DNA of 64,000 nt from QHXN01 sp032162705 (lineage in GTDB: Bacteria > Acidobacteriota > Blastocatellia > Pyrinomonadales > Pyrinomonadaceae). Location: positions 22,947 to 86,946 of the forward strand of contig JAVRON010000049.1 of assembly GCA_032162705.1 (NCBI GenBank), given 5' to 3'. The position numbers and the translations under genes are program-made. This document shows, piece after piece, positions 42,197 through 49,501 of this stretch. The notes under the pieces were generated by a model. That model had not been told where the DNA came from. It made no database searches and saw nothing but the letters and a program-made list of their open reading frames with translations. The stretch's first letter is position 1. Each line of letters begins with the position of its first letter.

Positions 42197-42757
42197 ACCT
42201 TCCTCCTTGTTCTTCTTTACCTTTCCCTCGACCGTATCCCTGCCGCCGACGGGCTTGCGCAGCTTCAGTTCCCATCCTGCTTCGGCGAACTCGTCGTGCC
42301 TCTTTATCAGCAACCATTCGCCCACGCGTCCCTTCATACGCACGAGCGTGAACGCGCCGTGCAAGCGTTCGCCCTTCAACTCGAAATCGAGCTTCCCCCT
42401 TTCGAGCTGTTCGAGCGCGCTCGCCTCGCCGAGCTGCCGGTAAGTCCCTGTGTCCCACTTCATGTGCTCGCCCGCGCCGTACTCGCCCGAGGGGATTTGT
42501 CCCTCGAACTTGAGATACTCGACGGGGTGGTCTTCCGTCTCGACGGCCAGACGCTTCTGCGCCGGGTCGAGCGAAGGCCCGCGCGGAATCGACCAGGACT
42601 TCAAGACGCCGCCCATCTCAAGCCGGAAGTCGAAGTGAAGCTTCGATGCGTGATGCTCCTGAACGACGAAGCGTCGCCTGCTCAACTTCGACACACTCCC
42701 ACGCGGCTCCGGCGTACGCCTGAAGTCGCGCATCTTCCGGTAAGTCTCAAGCCCCAT
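42011..42757 (-). CDS. LigD-type 3'-phosphoesterase domain fused to a small conserved protein
   Basis: A 248-residue protein. Residues about 25-165 are the phosphoesterase (PE) domain found at the N-terminus of DNA ligase D: RRRFVVQEHHASKLHFDFRL (with the metal-binding histidine and aspartate), SWSIPRGPSLDPAQKRLAV, ETEDHPVEYLKFEGQIPSGE and WLLIKRHDEF. No ligase or polymerase domain follows. From residue 188 the sequence (AEKKRELIDTGTDKRYVRRD..) matches a small 60-residue protein that I recall as a separate gene elsewhere. An internal ATG with strong Shine-Dalgarno starts exactly there. The role is presumably trimming of 3' ends in break repair. Confidence 0.85.
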   Translation of the reverse strand: MGLETYRKMRDFRRTPEPRGSVSKLSRRRFVVQEHHASKLHFDFRLEMGGVLKSWSIPRGPSLDPAQKRLAVETEDHPVEYLKFEGQIPSGEYGAGEHMKWDTGTYRQLGEASALEQLERGKLDFELKGERLHGAFTLVRMKGRVGEWLLIKRHDEFAEAGWELKLRKPVGGRDTVEGKVKKNKEEGMAEKKRELIDTGTDKRYVRRDDKGQFKESDDVGRSLAQDVKKHAKTKVKSGQGDRGDQKKK

Positions 42758-42872
42758 CAATACTCAACCCTTCGTTCCCTTCGGATGTCCTTCGTGTTCT
42801 TTGTGGTTTAAGAGCATCTGCCTGAAATCGCGAAGGACACAAAGGAATTCACAGCAGAGACACCGCAGTCTC

Positions 42873-43010
42873 TCAAAGCTTCTTCGGCTCGCGCTTCAAC
42901 TCGTCTCCCGGTACAGCCTGTGTACGCGACCCGTGCAGGGAGCAGAGCGCGCGGACGCGTATCTGCGCGGCCAACCCGTCTAACCTCCGCGCTTTTTTAG
43001 ACTTCCGCAT
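42873..43010 (-). CDS. Possible small basic protein (45 residues)
   Basis: ATG 43010 is preceded by GTGGAGGCG, a Shine-Dalgarno placed rather close. The product starts MRKSKKARRLDGLAAQIRV and ends DELKREPKKL; it is basic with one cysteine. Codon use is not inconsistent with its neighbours, but nothing else supports it. Confidence 0.25.
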   Translation of the reverse strand: MRKSKKARRLDGLAAQIRVRALCSLHGSRTQAVPGDELKREPKKL

Positions 43011-43175
43011 CGCCTCCACTCGATGGAACCAGTATCGCCGAATGAGTCTTGCAACTTGCATGCTCAAAACGCGAAAGCTCTCTCGAAACCGGGCTGTTCG
43101 GTGGCATAAACGGAATCTCTTTGTATTCCAGCCGCGCGGCAAGTGAGAAAATCCGTCGCCATGTGTTCGCACGTA

Positions 43176-43225
43176 AAAGAGTTGTAGAATCCTTCGCCGC
43201 AAAGAGTTGTAGAATCCTTCGCCGC
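43176..43225. repeat. Perfect 25-bp tandem duplication
   Basis: AAAGAGTTGTAGAATCCTTC-GCCGC occurs twice head to tail (43176-43200 and 43201-43225) with no mismatch, about 80 bases before the SRPBCC gene start. This looks like a recent slippage or recombination event in a promoter region. Confidence 0.9.
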
Positions 43226-43306
43226 GGGAAGGCGATGAGGTCGCAGGCGAGCCGGTCGCGCGTTCGCCTGCGATTTAAAGACCCTTTAGGAGTCGATGAG
43301 AAAGTC

Positions 43307-43786
43307 ATGGCAGACTACGGCTTTGTGACCCTTTGGCGATTCCGCTCGCCGCTTGCGCCCGTGTGGGATTTGATCTACCGCTCAGAGGAGTGGCCTGCGT
43401 GGTGGCGCGGCGTCGAGCGTGTCGAGAAGTTGGAGCCTGGCGACGCCGAAGGCATCGGCACTCTCCAACGCTACACCTGGAGGAGCAAGCTTCCCTATCG
43501 CCTCATCTTCGAGATGCGACTCCTGCGCGTCGAGCCTCTGTCGGTCATCGAAGGCGAGGCCGTCGGCGAGCTGACGGGTAAGGGACTCTGGCAGTTATCG
43601 CAGGACGGCGACGTGACGAGCGTGCGCTATGATTGGAACGTCAGGACGACAAAGCCCTGGATGAACCTGCTCGCGCCCGTCGCGCGGCCCCTGTTCAAGT
43701 GGAATCATGATGTGGTGATGAACTGGGGCGCGGAAGGGCTGGCGCGAAAGCTTGGCGTCGAACGCTTGACTGTGAACGATGAGTGA
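43307..43786 (+). CDS. SRPBCC (START/Bet v1-like) superfamily protein
   Basis: A 159-residue soluble protein with the helix-grip pattern of polyketide cyclase/dehydrase-like proteins: an N-terminal strand (FVTLWRFRSPLAPVWDLIY), then SEEWPAWWRGVERVEKLEPG and strand-rich text with YTWRSKLPYRLIFEMRLLRV, ending in a long C-terminal helix (KWNHDVVMNWGAEGLARKLG). Such proteins bind hydrophobic small molecules; no ligand is suggested by context. The start at 43307 begins a typical family N-terminus; its ribosome binding site (AGGAG, 15 bases away) is distant. Converges with the second phosphoesterase gene. Confidence 0.82.
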   Translation: MADYGFVTLWRFRSPLAPVWDLIYRSEEWPAWWRGVERVEKLEPGDAEGIGTLQRYTWRSKLPYRLIFEMRLLRVEPLSVIEGEAVGELTGKGLWQLSQDGDVTSVRYDWNVRTTKPWMNLLAPVARPLFKWNHDVVMNWGAEGLARKLGVERLTVNDE

Positions 43787-43850
43787 TGACTTGAACGTGA
43801 GTGACGAGTGATGAGCTGTGAGATACCGTTCTTCAGTTCAACGCTCAACG
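43777..43850. repeat. Degenerate family A-like hairpin
   Basis: GATGAGTGATGACTTGAACGTGAGTGACGAGTGATGAGC-type units are partly answered by TTCAGTTCAACGCTCAACGC. The SRPBCC stop (TGA, 43784-43786) lies in a GAGTGATGA unit. Pairing is much weaker than in other copies. Confidence 0.45.
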
Positions 43851-44375
43851 CTTCTCTCCCGCCGACGGCTTTTTACTCGCGCGCTTCTTTATCGTGCGCT
43901 TCTTCGGAGTGGCTTTCGGCCTGTTATCTTCGCCGACCGTCTCCGCCTCGTGACCGGAGACGGCGAACTCGTCCATGACCTTCTGCAAGAGCCAGAGCGC
44001 CTTTCCCTCCTGCTCGCGTCCTTTCATCTTGAAGAGACGCCAGCGCCCACGCAGGCGACCGCCTTCGAGCCGGAAGCGGAGTGTGCCCTTGCGCCACGCT
44101 GCCTCCGGGTCTTCATCCTCCGGCACGAACGCGCCGATGTCCCAACGGTAGACGCGCCCCGCGCCGTACGTGCCCTCGGGCAGAATGCCCTCGAAGGTCA
44201 GGTACGAGAACGCGTGGTCGGGGACTTCGACAGCCAGCCGCCTGACCTCCGGGTCGAGCGAAGGCCCCTTCGGCACGGCCCAAGACTTCAACGTACCGCC
44301 GATCTCCAAACGGAAGTCCCAATGCAGTTGGCTCGCGTGGTGCTCCTGCACGACGAATTTCAGCTCACGTCTCAT
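43845..44375 (-). CDS. Stand-alone LigD-type 3'-phosphoesterase domain protein
   Basis: A 176-residue protein consisting of one phosphoesterase domain: LKFVVQEHHASQLHWDFRLE, then SWAVPKGPSLDPEVRRLAV, EVPDHAFSYLTFEGILPEG and LWLLQKVMDEFA, with the expected His, Asp and Arg. A short K/R/T-rich tail follows (PKKRTIKKRASKKPS). The domain is paralogous to the one at 42011-42757 but lacks its fused C-terminal protein. Family members remove 3'-phosphate or ribonucleotide blocks before nonhomologous end joining. No ku or full ligD gene is in the window. Shine-Dalgarno GGGAG lies about 10 bases upstream. Confidence 0.87.
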   Translation of the reverse strand: MRRELKFVVQEHHASQLHWDFRLEIGGTLKSWAVPKGPSLDPEVRRLAVEVPDHAFSYLTFEGILPEGTYGAGRVYRWDIGAFVPEDEDPEAAWRKGTLRFRLEGGRLRGRWRLFKMKGREQEGKALWLLQKVMDEFAVSGHEAETVGEDNRPKATPKKRTIKKRASKKPSAGEKR

Positions 44376-44557
44376 CTATTGTATTCTCCCGGAATGACGG
44401 ATTTTCCGGCCTCCGGTTCCGCTAGAGAGGCCCTGATGCAATCGCCGACGACTGATAGTGCATCTAACCGGCAGTCGTATGGAAGCAACAGTCTGCTCCG
44501 ATGTTTTGTTTATTGGCCGACGGCGGTACGATTAAACTCTCTTGAAAGGTAACATCT

Positions 44558-45223
44558 ATGTCTTCGTCTTCTCTTTTGCGTATTCTTGCCGTCTTTATCA
44601 TCGGCGTCACGCTGGGTTGCGGCGCGGCTGCGGCTGTCACAATCCCTGACCCGGCTCTGGACACGCCCCTCTCGAACGCGAAAGGCGAGCAGACCGCAGT
44701 CATCGCGGGAGGCTGCTTCTGGGGAATCGAGGCCGTGTTCGAGCACGTCAAAGGAGTCACCGGCGTGACGACCGGATACTCCGGGGGAGATTCGAGGACG
44801 GCGGATTATGAGACGGTCAGCACGGGTAGAACCGGGCACGCCGAATCGGTTCGCATCACTTACGACCCGTCACAGGTCACGTATGGACAGCTCCTCAAGG
44901 TATTTTTCTCCGTCGCGCATGACCCCACGGAACTGAACCGGCAAGGCCCGGACTCGGGGACGCAGTACCGTTCAGCCATTTTCTACTCTAACGAAGAACA
45001 GAAGCGCATCGCACAAGCCTACGTCGCTCAACTCAATCAAGCCAAGTCCTTCGACCGACCGATTGTCACGCAGGTCGTCGCCCTCAAAGGTTTCTATCAG
45101 GCCGAGGCATATCATCAGGACTACGCCACACACCACCCGGATGAACCTTATATCGTGTTCAATGACCTGCCCAAAGTGGAAAACCTTCGCAAGCAATTTC
45201 CCACGCTCTACGTTTCAAGATAG
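44558..45223 (+). CDS. msrA: Peptide methionine (S)-S-oxide reductase, exported
   Basis: A 221-residue MsrA. The catalytic AVIAGGCFWGIEAVFEH (about 47-63) holds the reactive cysteine; GVTTGYSGGDSRTADYETV follows, then HAESVRITYDPSQ and DPTELNRQGPDSGTQYRS. An N-terminal signal sequence (about 1-27, LRILAVFIIGVTLGCGAAAA) indicates export; LGCG could act as a lipobox, making it a lipoprotein. It would repair oxidised methionine in periplasmic or outer-membrane proteins. No msrB is adjacent. A ribosome binding site GAAAGG lies 9 bases upstream. Confidence 0.93.
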   Translation: MSSSSLLRILAVFIIGVTLGCGAAAAVTIPDPALDTPLSNAKGEQTAVIAGGCFWGIEAVFEHVKGVTGVTTGYSGGDSRTADYETVSTGRTGHAESVRITYDPSQVTYGQLLKVFFSVAHDPTELNRQGPDSGTQYRSAIFYSNEEQKRIAQAYVAQLNQAKSFDRPIVTQVVALKGFYQAEAYHQDYATHHPDEPYIVFNDLPKVENLRKQFPTLYVSR

Positions 45224-45501
45224 TTTGTTCAGGTAGTGTCAACGGTTGCGATGTTACGAAGCAAGCCCGTTGTGATGGTCAGGCATCGCTCCGGTTCATC
45301 ACCGTCGAAGTCCGCTTCGTCACACTACTCTTCACAAACGACCCGAGGGCCATTTATTCTCGCCTTTCGCGCGTGGGCGCGCGCACCAACACGCCGATTG
45401 CGCCAAACGAAAATCCACGTGTCTTACCCCTCTGCGTCCCTTCCGTAGGATGCGCTCCGGGTGTCGGTGTGCGAGAAAGGACAGCAGAGACGCTCGCCAA
45501 A

Positions 45502-46665
45502 ATGATTGACGTGAAGACTCTCGAAGGCGTCCTCCTCCCCGAGGAGGCGACGAAGTTCGGCGTTAGATTCTGGCATGGGCGCGAGGCACGCCTGGGCGTC
45601 ATCTTCGGAGTCTGGACTGTGCTGGCCTTCTTCTTCACGGGGCAGCTCTACTACACGCGGCTTCTGAGCGAGAAGCCTCTGACGTGGCGCGAGGCTGCCT
45701 CGACGCAGTTCATCTATCCGTACCTCTGGGCAGCGGGCACGAGTGTCGTGCTGTGGTTTGCGAACCGCTTCCCCATCGAGGGCACGCGCTGGCGGCGCAG
45801 CCTCTTGCTCCATCTCTTCTTTGCCACGCTCTTCGTCATCGCCATCTCCGGCTCGTTCCAGATCATCTACTTCTTCCTCTTCGTCAACGGGCCGGGGAAG
45901 CGCTACGAGGCTTGGACGACTCTCCAGTGGATCATCTATAACTCTTCGGAGAACTACGGCATCTACGGCCTGCTCGTCTCGCTCAATCAGGTCTTCCGCT
46001 ACTACCGGCGCTTCCGCGAGGGAGAGCTGCGCGCCTCTCGTCTCCAGACACAGTTGACGCAGGCGCAGCTCGAAGCCCTCAAGATGCAGCTTCACCCGCA
46101 CTTCCTCTTCAACACGCTCCACTCCATCTCGGCGCTACTACATCGCGACCCCGAAATGGCCGACCGCATGATCGCGCGCCTCGGCGACTTTCTACGCCTC
46201 ACTTTAGAGAACTCCGGCGCAGCCGAAGTCTCGCTTCAGAAGGAGCTTGAGTTTCTGACCTGCTATCTGGAGATCGAGCGCGTGCGCTTTCAGGATCGAC
46301 TCACCACCAGTCTCGAAGTCGAGCCTGCTGCGCTCGACTCTCCCGTCCCCAATCTCATCCTTCAGCCCATCGTCGAGAACGCTCTGCGCCACGGCGTCGC
46401 ACGGAGTACGGCTCCCGGCCACGTCGAAATTTCGGCGAAACGCGACGGCGGCTCGCTGCGTATACGCGTGCGGGACAACGGGCCCGGACTTGCGACCATC
46501 ACAAGGCCGGAAGATGGACTTAAAGAGGGACTGGGGCTGAAGAACACGCGCGCGCGTCTCGAACAGCTTTACGGCGCGTCGCATCGCTTCGAGATTTCAA
46601 ACGCCCCCGGCGGCGGTCTGGTCGTGACGCTTATTATCCCGGCTGAAAGAGTCTCGACCCCTTGA
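45502..46665 (+). CDS. Membrane sensor histidine kinase, LytS/His_kinase family
   Basis: 387 residues from ATG 45502. Four membrane segments (about 30-165) are followed by a short coiled coil (EGELRASRLQTQLTQAQL), the His_kinase phosphoacceptor QLHPHFLFNTLHSISALLHR (about 193-212) and a GHKL ATPase (LILQPIVENALRHG, then RVRDNGPGL and GLGLKNTRARLEQLYG). This is the LytS-like class that pairs with LytTR regulators. The cognate regulator gene follows at 46882. The start is uncertain: in-frame upstream codons back to 45373 lack a ribosome binding site. It would sense an envelope signal. Confidence 0.9.
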   Translation: MIDVKTLEGVLLPEEATKFGVRFWHGREARLGVIFGVWTVLAFFFTGQLYYTRLLSEKPLTWREAASTQFIYPYLWAAGTSVVLWFANRFPIEGTRWRRSLLLHLFFATLFVIAISGSFQIIYFFLFVNGPGKRYEAWTTLQWIIYNSSENYGIYGLLVSLNQVFRYYRRFREGELRASRLQTQLTQAQLEALKMQLHPHFLFNTLHSISALLHRDPEMADRMIARLGDFLRLTLENSGAAEVSLQKELEFLTCYLEIERVRFQDRLTTSLEVEPAALDSPVPNLILQPIVENALRHGVARSTAPGHVEISAKRDGGSLRIRVRDNGPGLATITRPEDGLKEGLGLKNTRARLEQLYGASHRFEISNAPGGGLVVTLIIPAERVSTP

Positions 46666-46785
46666 AATTCCAAACCCCGCCGCACTCCACCCCCCGGTCG
46701 CCGCCCGAAAATTTGTGAAACCCGAAGACGTTTTTTGCCACATACACTTTCGGCGCGGTGTTTTCTTTTTAGTAATCAGTTCATT

Positions 46786-46877
46786 TTAGTGAATCGTTAA
46801 TCGTCCGGCGACGTTTAATCTTTCTATGCCGATGCAGTTCGGCTGCGGTTTACGATTTACGATTCACGGTTCACTGA
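46786..46877. repeat. Intergenic heptamer hairpin, GTGAATC/GTAAATC family
   Basis: AGTGAATCGTTAATCGTC (46788-46806) pairs with the right-hand array GTTTACGATTTACGATTCACGG (46850-46871), followed by TTCACTG. Units are 7 bases (TTTACGA, TTTACGA, TTCACGG). The response-regulator start codon (46882) follows the array within a few bases and has no Shine-Dalgarno. Confidence 0.7.
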
Positions 46878-46881
46878 CTTT

Positions 46882-47670
46882 ATGACGGACTCCCCGCAAG
46901 CGCCCATCCGCGTGCTCGTCGTGGACGATGAGCCGCTCGCGCGCGAGAAGATTCGTGGCTTGGCCGCGGACGACCCAGAGCTGCGCGTCGTCGGCGAGTG
47001 TACGAACGGCGCGGAGGCCATCGAGGCCGTCCAGTCTATCCGCCCCGACCTTATCCTGCTCGACGTGCAGATGCCCGAGGTCGGCGGCTTCGCCGTGCTC
47101 GAAGCCTTGAAGGACGAGGGGCTGCCGCCCGTCATCTTCATCACGGCCTATGACCACTATGCCGTGCGCGCCTTCGAGTTCCACGCGCTCGACTATCTCT
47201 TGAAGCCCTTCGACCGCGAGCGCTTCCGCGCGGCCATCGACCGCGCCAAGCGCCAGATCAGGCGCGAGAACGGCGACGGGCTTGATGCGCGCATCCTCGC
47301 CCTCCTGGAACAGATACGCGAGCAGCCGACGCGCTACAGCGAGCGACTGGTAGTGAAGACGGGCGGGCGCGTCTTCTTCCTAAACACGGACGAGATCGAT
47401 TGGATAGAGGCTGAGGGCAACTACGTCTCCATCCACACGGGCAAGAAGGCGTACCTTCTGCGCGAGACTATCACGAGCCTCGAAGCACAGCTCGACCCGA
47501 AGGACTTCGTCCGCATACATCGCTCGGCCATCGCCAACATCAACCGCATCAAGGAGCTTCAACCCTGGTCGCACGGCGAGTATCACGTCATCCTCCACGA
47601 CGGCACGCAGCTCACACTCTCGCGCAGCTTCCGCGAAAAGCTCCAGTCCGCGCTCGGTAACAGCCTGTAA
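46882..47670 (+). CDS. LytTR-family response regulator
   Basis: 262 residues. A receiver domain (about 9-125) has VLVVDDEPLAREKIRGL, phosphoacceptor aspartate in LILLDVQMPEVGG (about 60) and the switch region FITAYDHYAVRAFEFHALDYLLKPF with its conserved lysine. A LytTR DNA-binding domain (about 155-260) has GRVFFLNTDEIDWIEAEGNY, VRIHRSAIANINRIKELQPW and LTLSRSFREKLQSAL. With the LytS-type kinase upstream it forms a two-component system. No Shine-Dalgarno precedes the ATG; a heptamer array does. Confidence 0.93.
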   Translation: MTDSPQAPIRVLVVDDEPLAREKIRGLAADDPELRVVGECTNGAEAIEAVQSIRPDLILLDVQMPEVGGFAVLEALKDEGLPPVIFITAYDHYAVRAFEFHALDYLLKPFDRERFRAAIDRAKRQIRRENGDGLDARILALLEQIREQPTRYSERLVVKTGGRVFFLNTDEIDWIEAEGNYVSIHTGKKAYLLRETITSLEAQLDPKDFVRIHRSAIANINRIKELQPWSHGEYHVILHDGTQLTLSRSFREKLQSALGNSL

Positions 47671-47684
47671 GGCGAGCCTTTAAA

Positions 47685-47738
47685 AAGCCGCGTGCTGCCT
47701 CGCCCTTGAAGCCGCGAGGCCGTTTCATCACGCGGCTT
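47685..47738. other. Inverted repeat after the response-regulator gene
   Basis: AAGCCGCGTG (47685-47694) and CACGCGGCTT (47729-47738) are perfectly complementary, with an internal AAGCCGCGAGG copy that could pair instead. There is no T-run on the plus strand, so it is not a standard terminator for the gene upstream; alternative pairing hints at an attenuator for the Fis-like gene downstream. Confidence 0.4.
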
Positions 47739-47892
47739 GACCAGTTCATCACAAAAGCCTTCTCGGGCCACGGCTCCGCTCTTTAGAATCCGCGCAAGAG
47801 GCTCGGCAGTGCGCCGCGCCGCAAGCTCGATTCGGAAGGGTTCACAGGGAGGGCGGGCCCGCCTTTGCAGCGGGAAGGGAGTTTGACGAACC

Positions 47893-48255
47893 ATGCTGGA
47901 ACAGAAGCACTACGCATTCAAGTCGGCGGAGGCTGCGCCTGAGCCTGAGCAGGCCGCGTCCATCAAGGTCAGGACGCTCAGGGAGCTGACGCTCGCGCTC
48001 TTGCAGGAGGTCGAGTCGCTTAAAGGTAATGGCTCTTTCGAGTCGAGGCCGAGCATCGAGTTCGCCGAAGAGGTTCGACGCTTCGAGACAGACCTCATCC
48101 GCTGGGCGTTGATACGCACGGGCGGGCACCAGCGCCGCGCCGCGCGCATGCTCAACCTGAAAGTGACGACGCTTAACGCGAAGATCAAGCGCTACGGCAT
48201 CCGCCCGCACGCCGTGAACGTCGTAGACCTCTACCCCGAAGCACAGAGCAAGTAG
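47893..48255 (+). CDS. Small Fis-type helix-turn-helix regulator
   Basis: 120 residues. An unstructured N-terminus is followed by a helical segment (about 28-45) and a Fis/NtrC-type HTH (about 58-102: FAEEVRRFETDLIRWALIRT, then GGHQRRAARMLNLKVTTLNA). There is no receiver or AAA domain. The HTH resembles that of the TPR regulator at 9074-10549. It may be a nucleoid-type or local regulator, possibly of the LytS/LytTR system. Its stop (TAG, 48253-48255) is the first TAG of the following family B hairpin. Confidence 0.85.
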   Translation: MLEQKHYAFKSAEAAPEPEQAASIKVRTLRELTLALLQEVESLKGNGSFESRPSIEFAEEVRRFETDLIRWALIRTGGHQRRAARMLNLKVTTLNAKIKRYGIRPHAVNVVDLYPEAQSK

Positions 48256-48368
48256 ACAGTAGTCAGTAGTCAGTAGTCAGTAGTCAGTAGAAAAACCTTT
48301 GTTAATTGAATCGTCCGAATGTCATCTTCAACGTCAGCAGAGCGAAGCCTACTGACTACTGACTACTC
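48251..48368. repeat. Intergenic heptamer hairpin, family B
   Basis: The left arm 48251-48290 is AGTAGACAGTAGT then CAGTAGT units; the right arm 48349-48367 (CTACTGACTACTGACTACT) is inverted; the loop is about 58 bases. It contains the stop of the Fis-like gene. The EamA start lies 40 bases beyond the right arm. Confidence 0.87.
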
Positions 48369-48407
48369 TCTTTGCCTTTCCGCTCCGATTCGCGTATAGA
48401 AACGTGG

Positions 48408-49325
48408 ATGAAGGCGCGCGTTGTTTTTCTATTGCTCTGCTGCATCTGGGGTTCGACCTGGCTGTTTATTAAGCTCGGCCTGCGAGACCTCCCTCCTTTG
48501 AGCTTCGCGGCGGTACGCTTCCTGCTCGCATCAATCATCCTGTTCGCAATCGTCGCCGCACGCCGCGCGAGTCTGCCGCGCGGGCGTACAGAGTGGGTGC
48601 TCATCGCGCAGACGGGCGTCTTGGCCTTCGGGCTTAATTACGGGCTGCTGTTCTGGGGCGAGCAGCACATCTCTTCCGGACTGGCCGCGCTGCTTCAGGC
48701 GACGATTCCGGTCTTCGGCATGCTCTTCGCACACGCTTACTTGCCGGGCGAGCGTCTGAATGCTTGGAAGATGGCGGGCGCGCTCCTCGGCGTCGTCGGC
48801 GTCGGCGTGATCTTCTCGAACCAGATCGGCGCGGAGGGCGGGCGCGCTTTGTGGGGGAGCGCGGCGGTCGTGGCGGGCGCGGTGTTTGTGGCTTACGCGA
48901 ACGTTCTGGTGAAGGCGCGCGGGGTGCGTTTGGAGCCGTCGGTGCTGGCGGCGGGGCAGATGGCCTGCGGGTTTGTGTTGCTCGCGTGCGCGGGGCTTTG
49001 GCTCGAAGGCAACCCGCTCAACTTCCATTGGACTGCGCTCGCGGTCACGTCGCTTGTGTACCTGACACTGGTCGGGTCGGTCACGGCGTTCCTTCTGTTC
49101 TACTGGCTGGTGCGACGCGTGGACGTGACGAAGACGATGCTGATTGCGCTGGTGACGCCGCTGGCGGCGGTGCTGCTCGGCATGCTCGTGCTCGGCGAAG
49201 AGTTGACGTGGAGGACGTTTGTGGGCGGCGCGCTCATCATGTCCGGGATAGGGCTAGTCGTGCTGCGCCGCGTACGGAGCCGCGACGGCGGCGCGCCTTT
49301 GGGACAGTTGCCGCAGGAAGGTTGA
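48408..49325 (+). CDS. EamA/DMT-superfamily transporter
   Basis: A 305-residue inner-membrane protein with ten predicted membrane segments in two EamA halves. The first half has CCIWGSTWLFIKLGLRDLPP and FAAVRFLLASII; the second has AGAVFVAYANVLVKARG and ends with a stretch containing LIALVTPLAAVLLGMLVLGE. Such proteins export amino acids, nucleosides or other metabolites; the substrate is unknown. ATG 48408 is chosen because it gives the usual EamA N-terminus; no strong ribosome binding site is seen. It is followed by tandem repeats and a bidirectional terminator. Confidence 0.88.
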   Translation: MKARVVFLLLCCIWGSTWLFIKLGLRDLPPLSFAAVRFLLASIILFAIVAARRASLPRGRTEWVLIAQTGVLAFGLNYGLLFWGEQHISSGLAALLQATIPVFGMLFAHAYLPGERLNAWKMAGALLGVVGVGVIFSNQIGAEGGRALWGSAAVVAGAVFVAYANVLVKARGVRLEPSVLAAGQMACGFVLLACAGLWLEGNPLNFHWTALAVTSLVYLTLVGSVTAFLLFYWLVRRVDVTKTMLIALVTPLAAVLLGMLVLGEELTWRTFVGGALIMSGIGLVVLRRVRSRDGGAPLGQLPQEG

Positions 49326-49392
49326 AGAGAGCCGGAAGGTTGAAGGAAAGAGAAAGGCACTCGGAAGATTGAAGGAAAGAGAAAGGCGCTCG
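49317..49392. repeat. 29-bp tandem duplication plus partial third copy
   Basis: Units 49335-49363 and 49364-49392 (GAAGGTTGAAGGAAAGAGAA..) differ at two positions; a degenerate partial unit precedes them and overlaps the EamA stop. The last unit merges into the terminator stem. Confidence 0.85.
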
Positions 49393-49417
49393 CGAGTCGT
49401 AACTCACGAGCGCCTTT
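49382..49417. terminator. Bidirectional intrinsic terminator between convergent genes
   Basis: AAAGGCGCTCG(C)GAGT-cgta-ACTC(A)CGAGCGCCTTT forms a stem of about 15 bp with one mismatch and a tetraloop, followed by TCGTG on plus and by CTTTCTCTTTCC on minus. It separates the EamA gene (plus) from the large secreted protein gene (minus). Confidence 0.75.
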
Positions 49418-49501
49418 CGTGTCGATGGCGTGGGCGGCGTTTGATGCTTAGGCCGCCCGCGTCGTTTGTGTTTGTCTTGACTCCATTAAGTCGAAGGCCG
49501 C

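Larger units (their letters stand above)
42758..43306. other. 549-base intergenic region with degenerate repeats
   Basis: Contains a degraded family C fragment (about 42795-42875, with CACAAAGGAATTCACAGCAG), one weak small minus-strand frame (42873-43010) and a perfect 25-bp tandem duplication (43176-43225). No other gene is supported. It is the divergent region between the phosphoesterase fusion and the SRPBCC gene. Confidence 0.5.
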
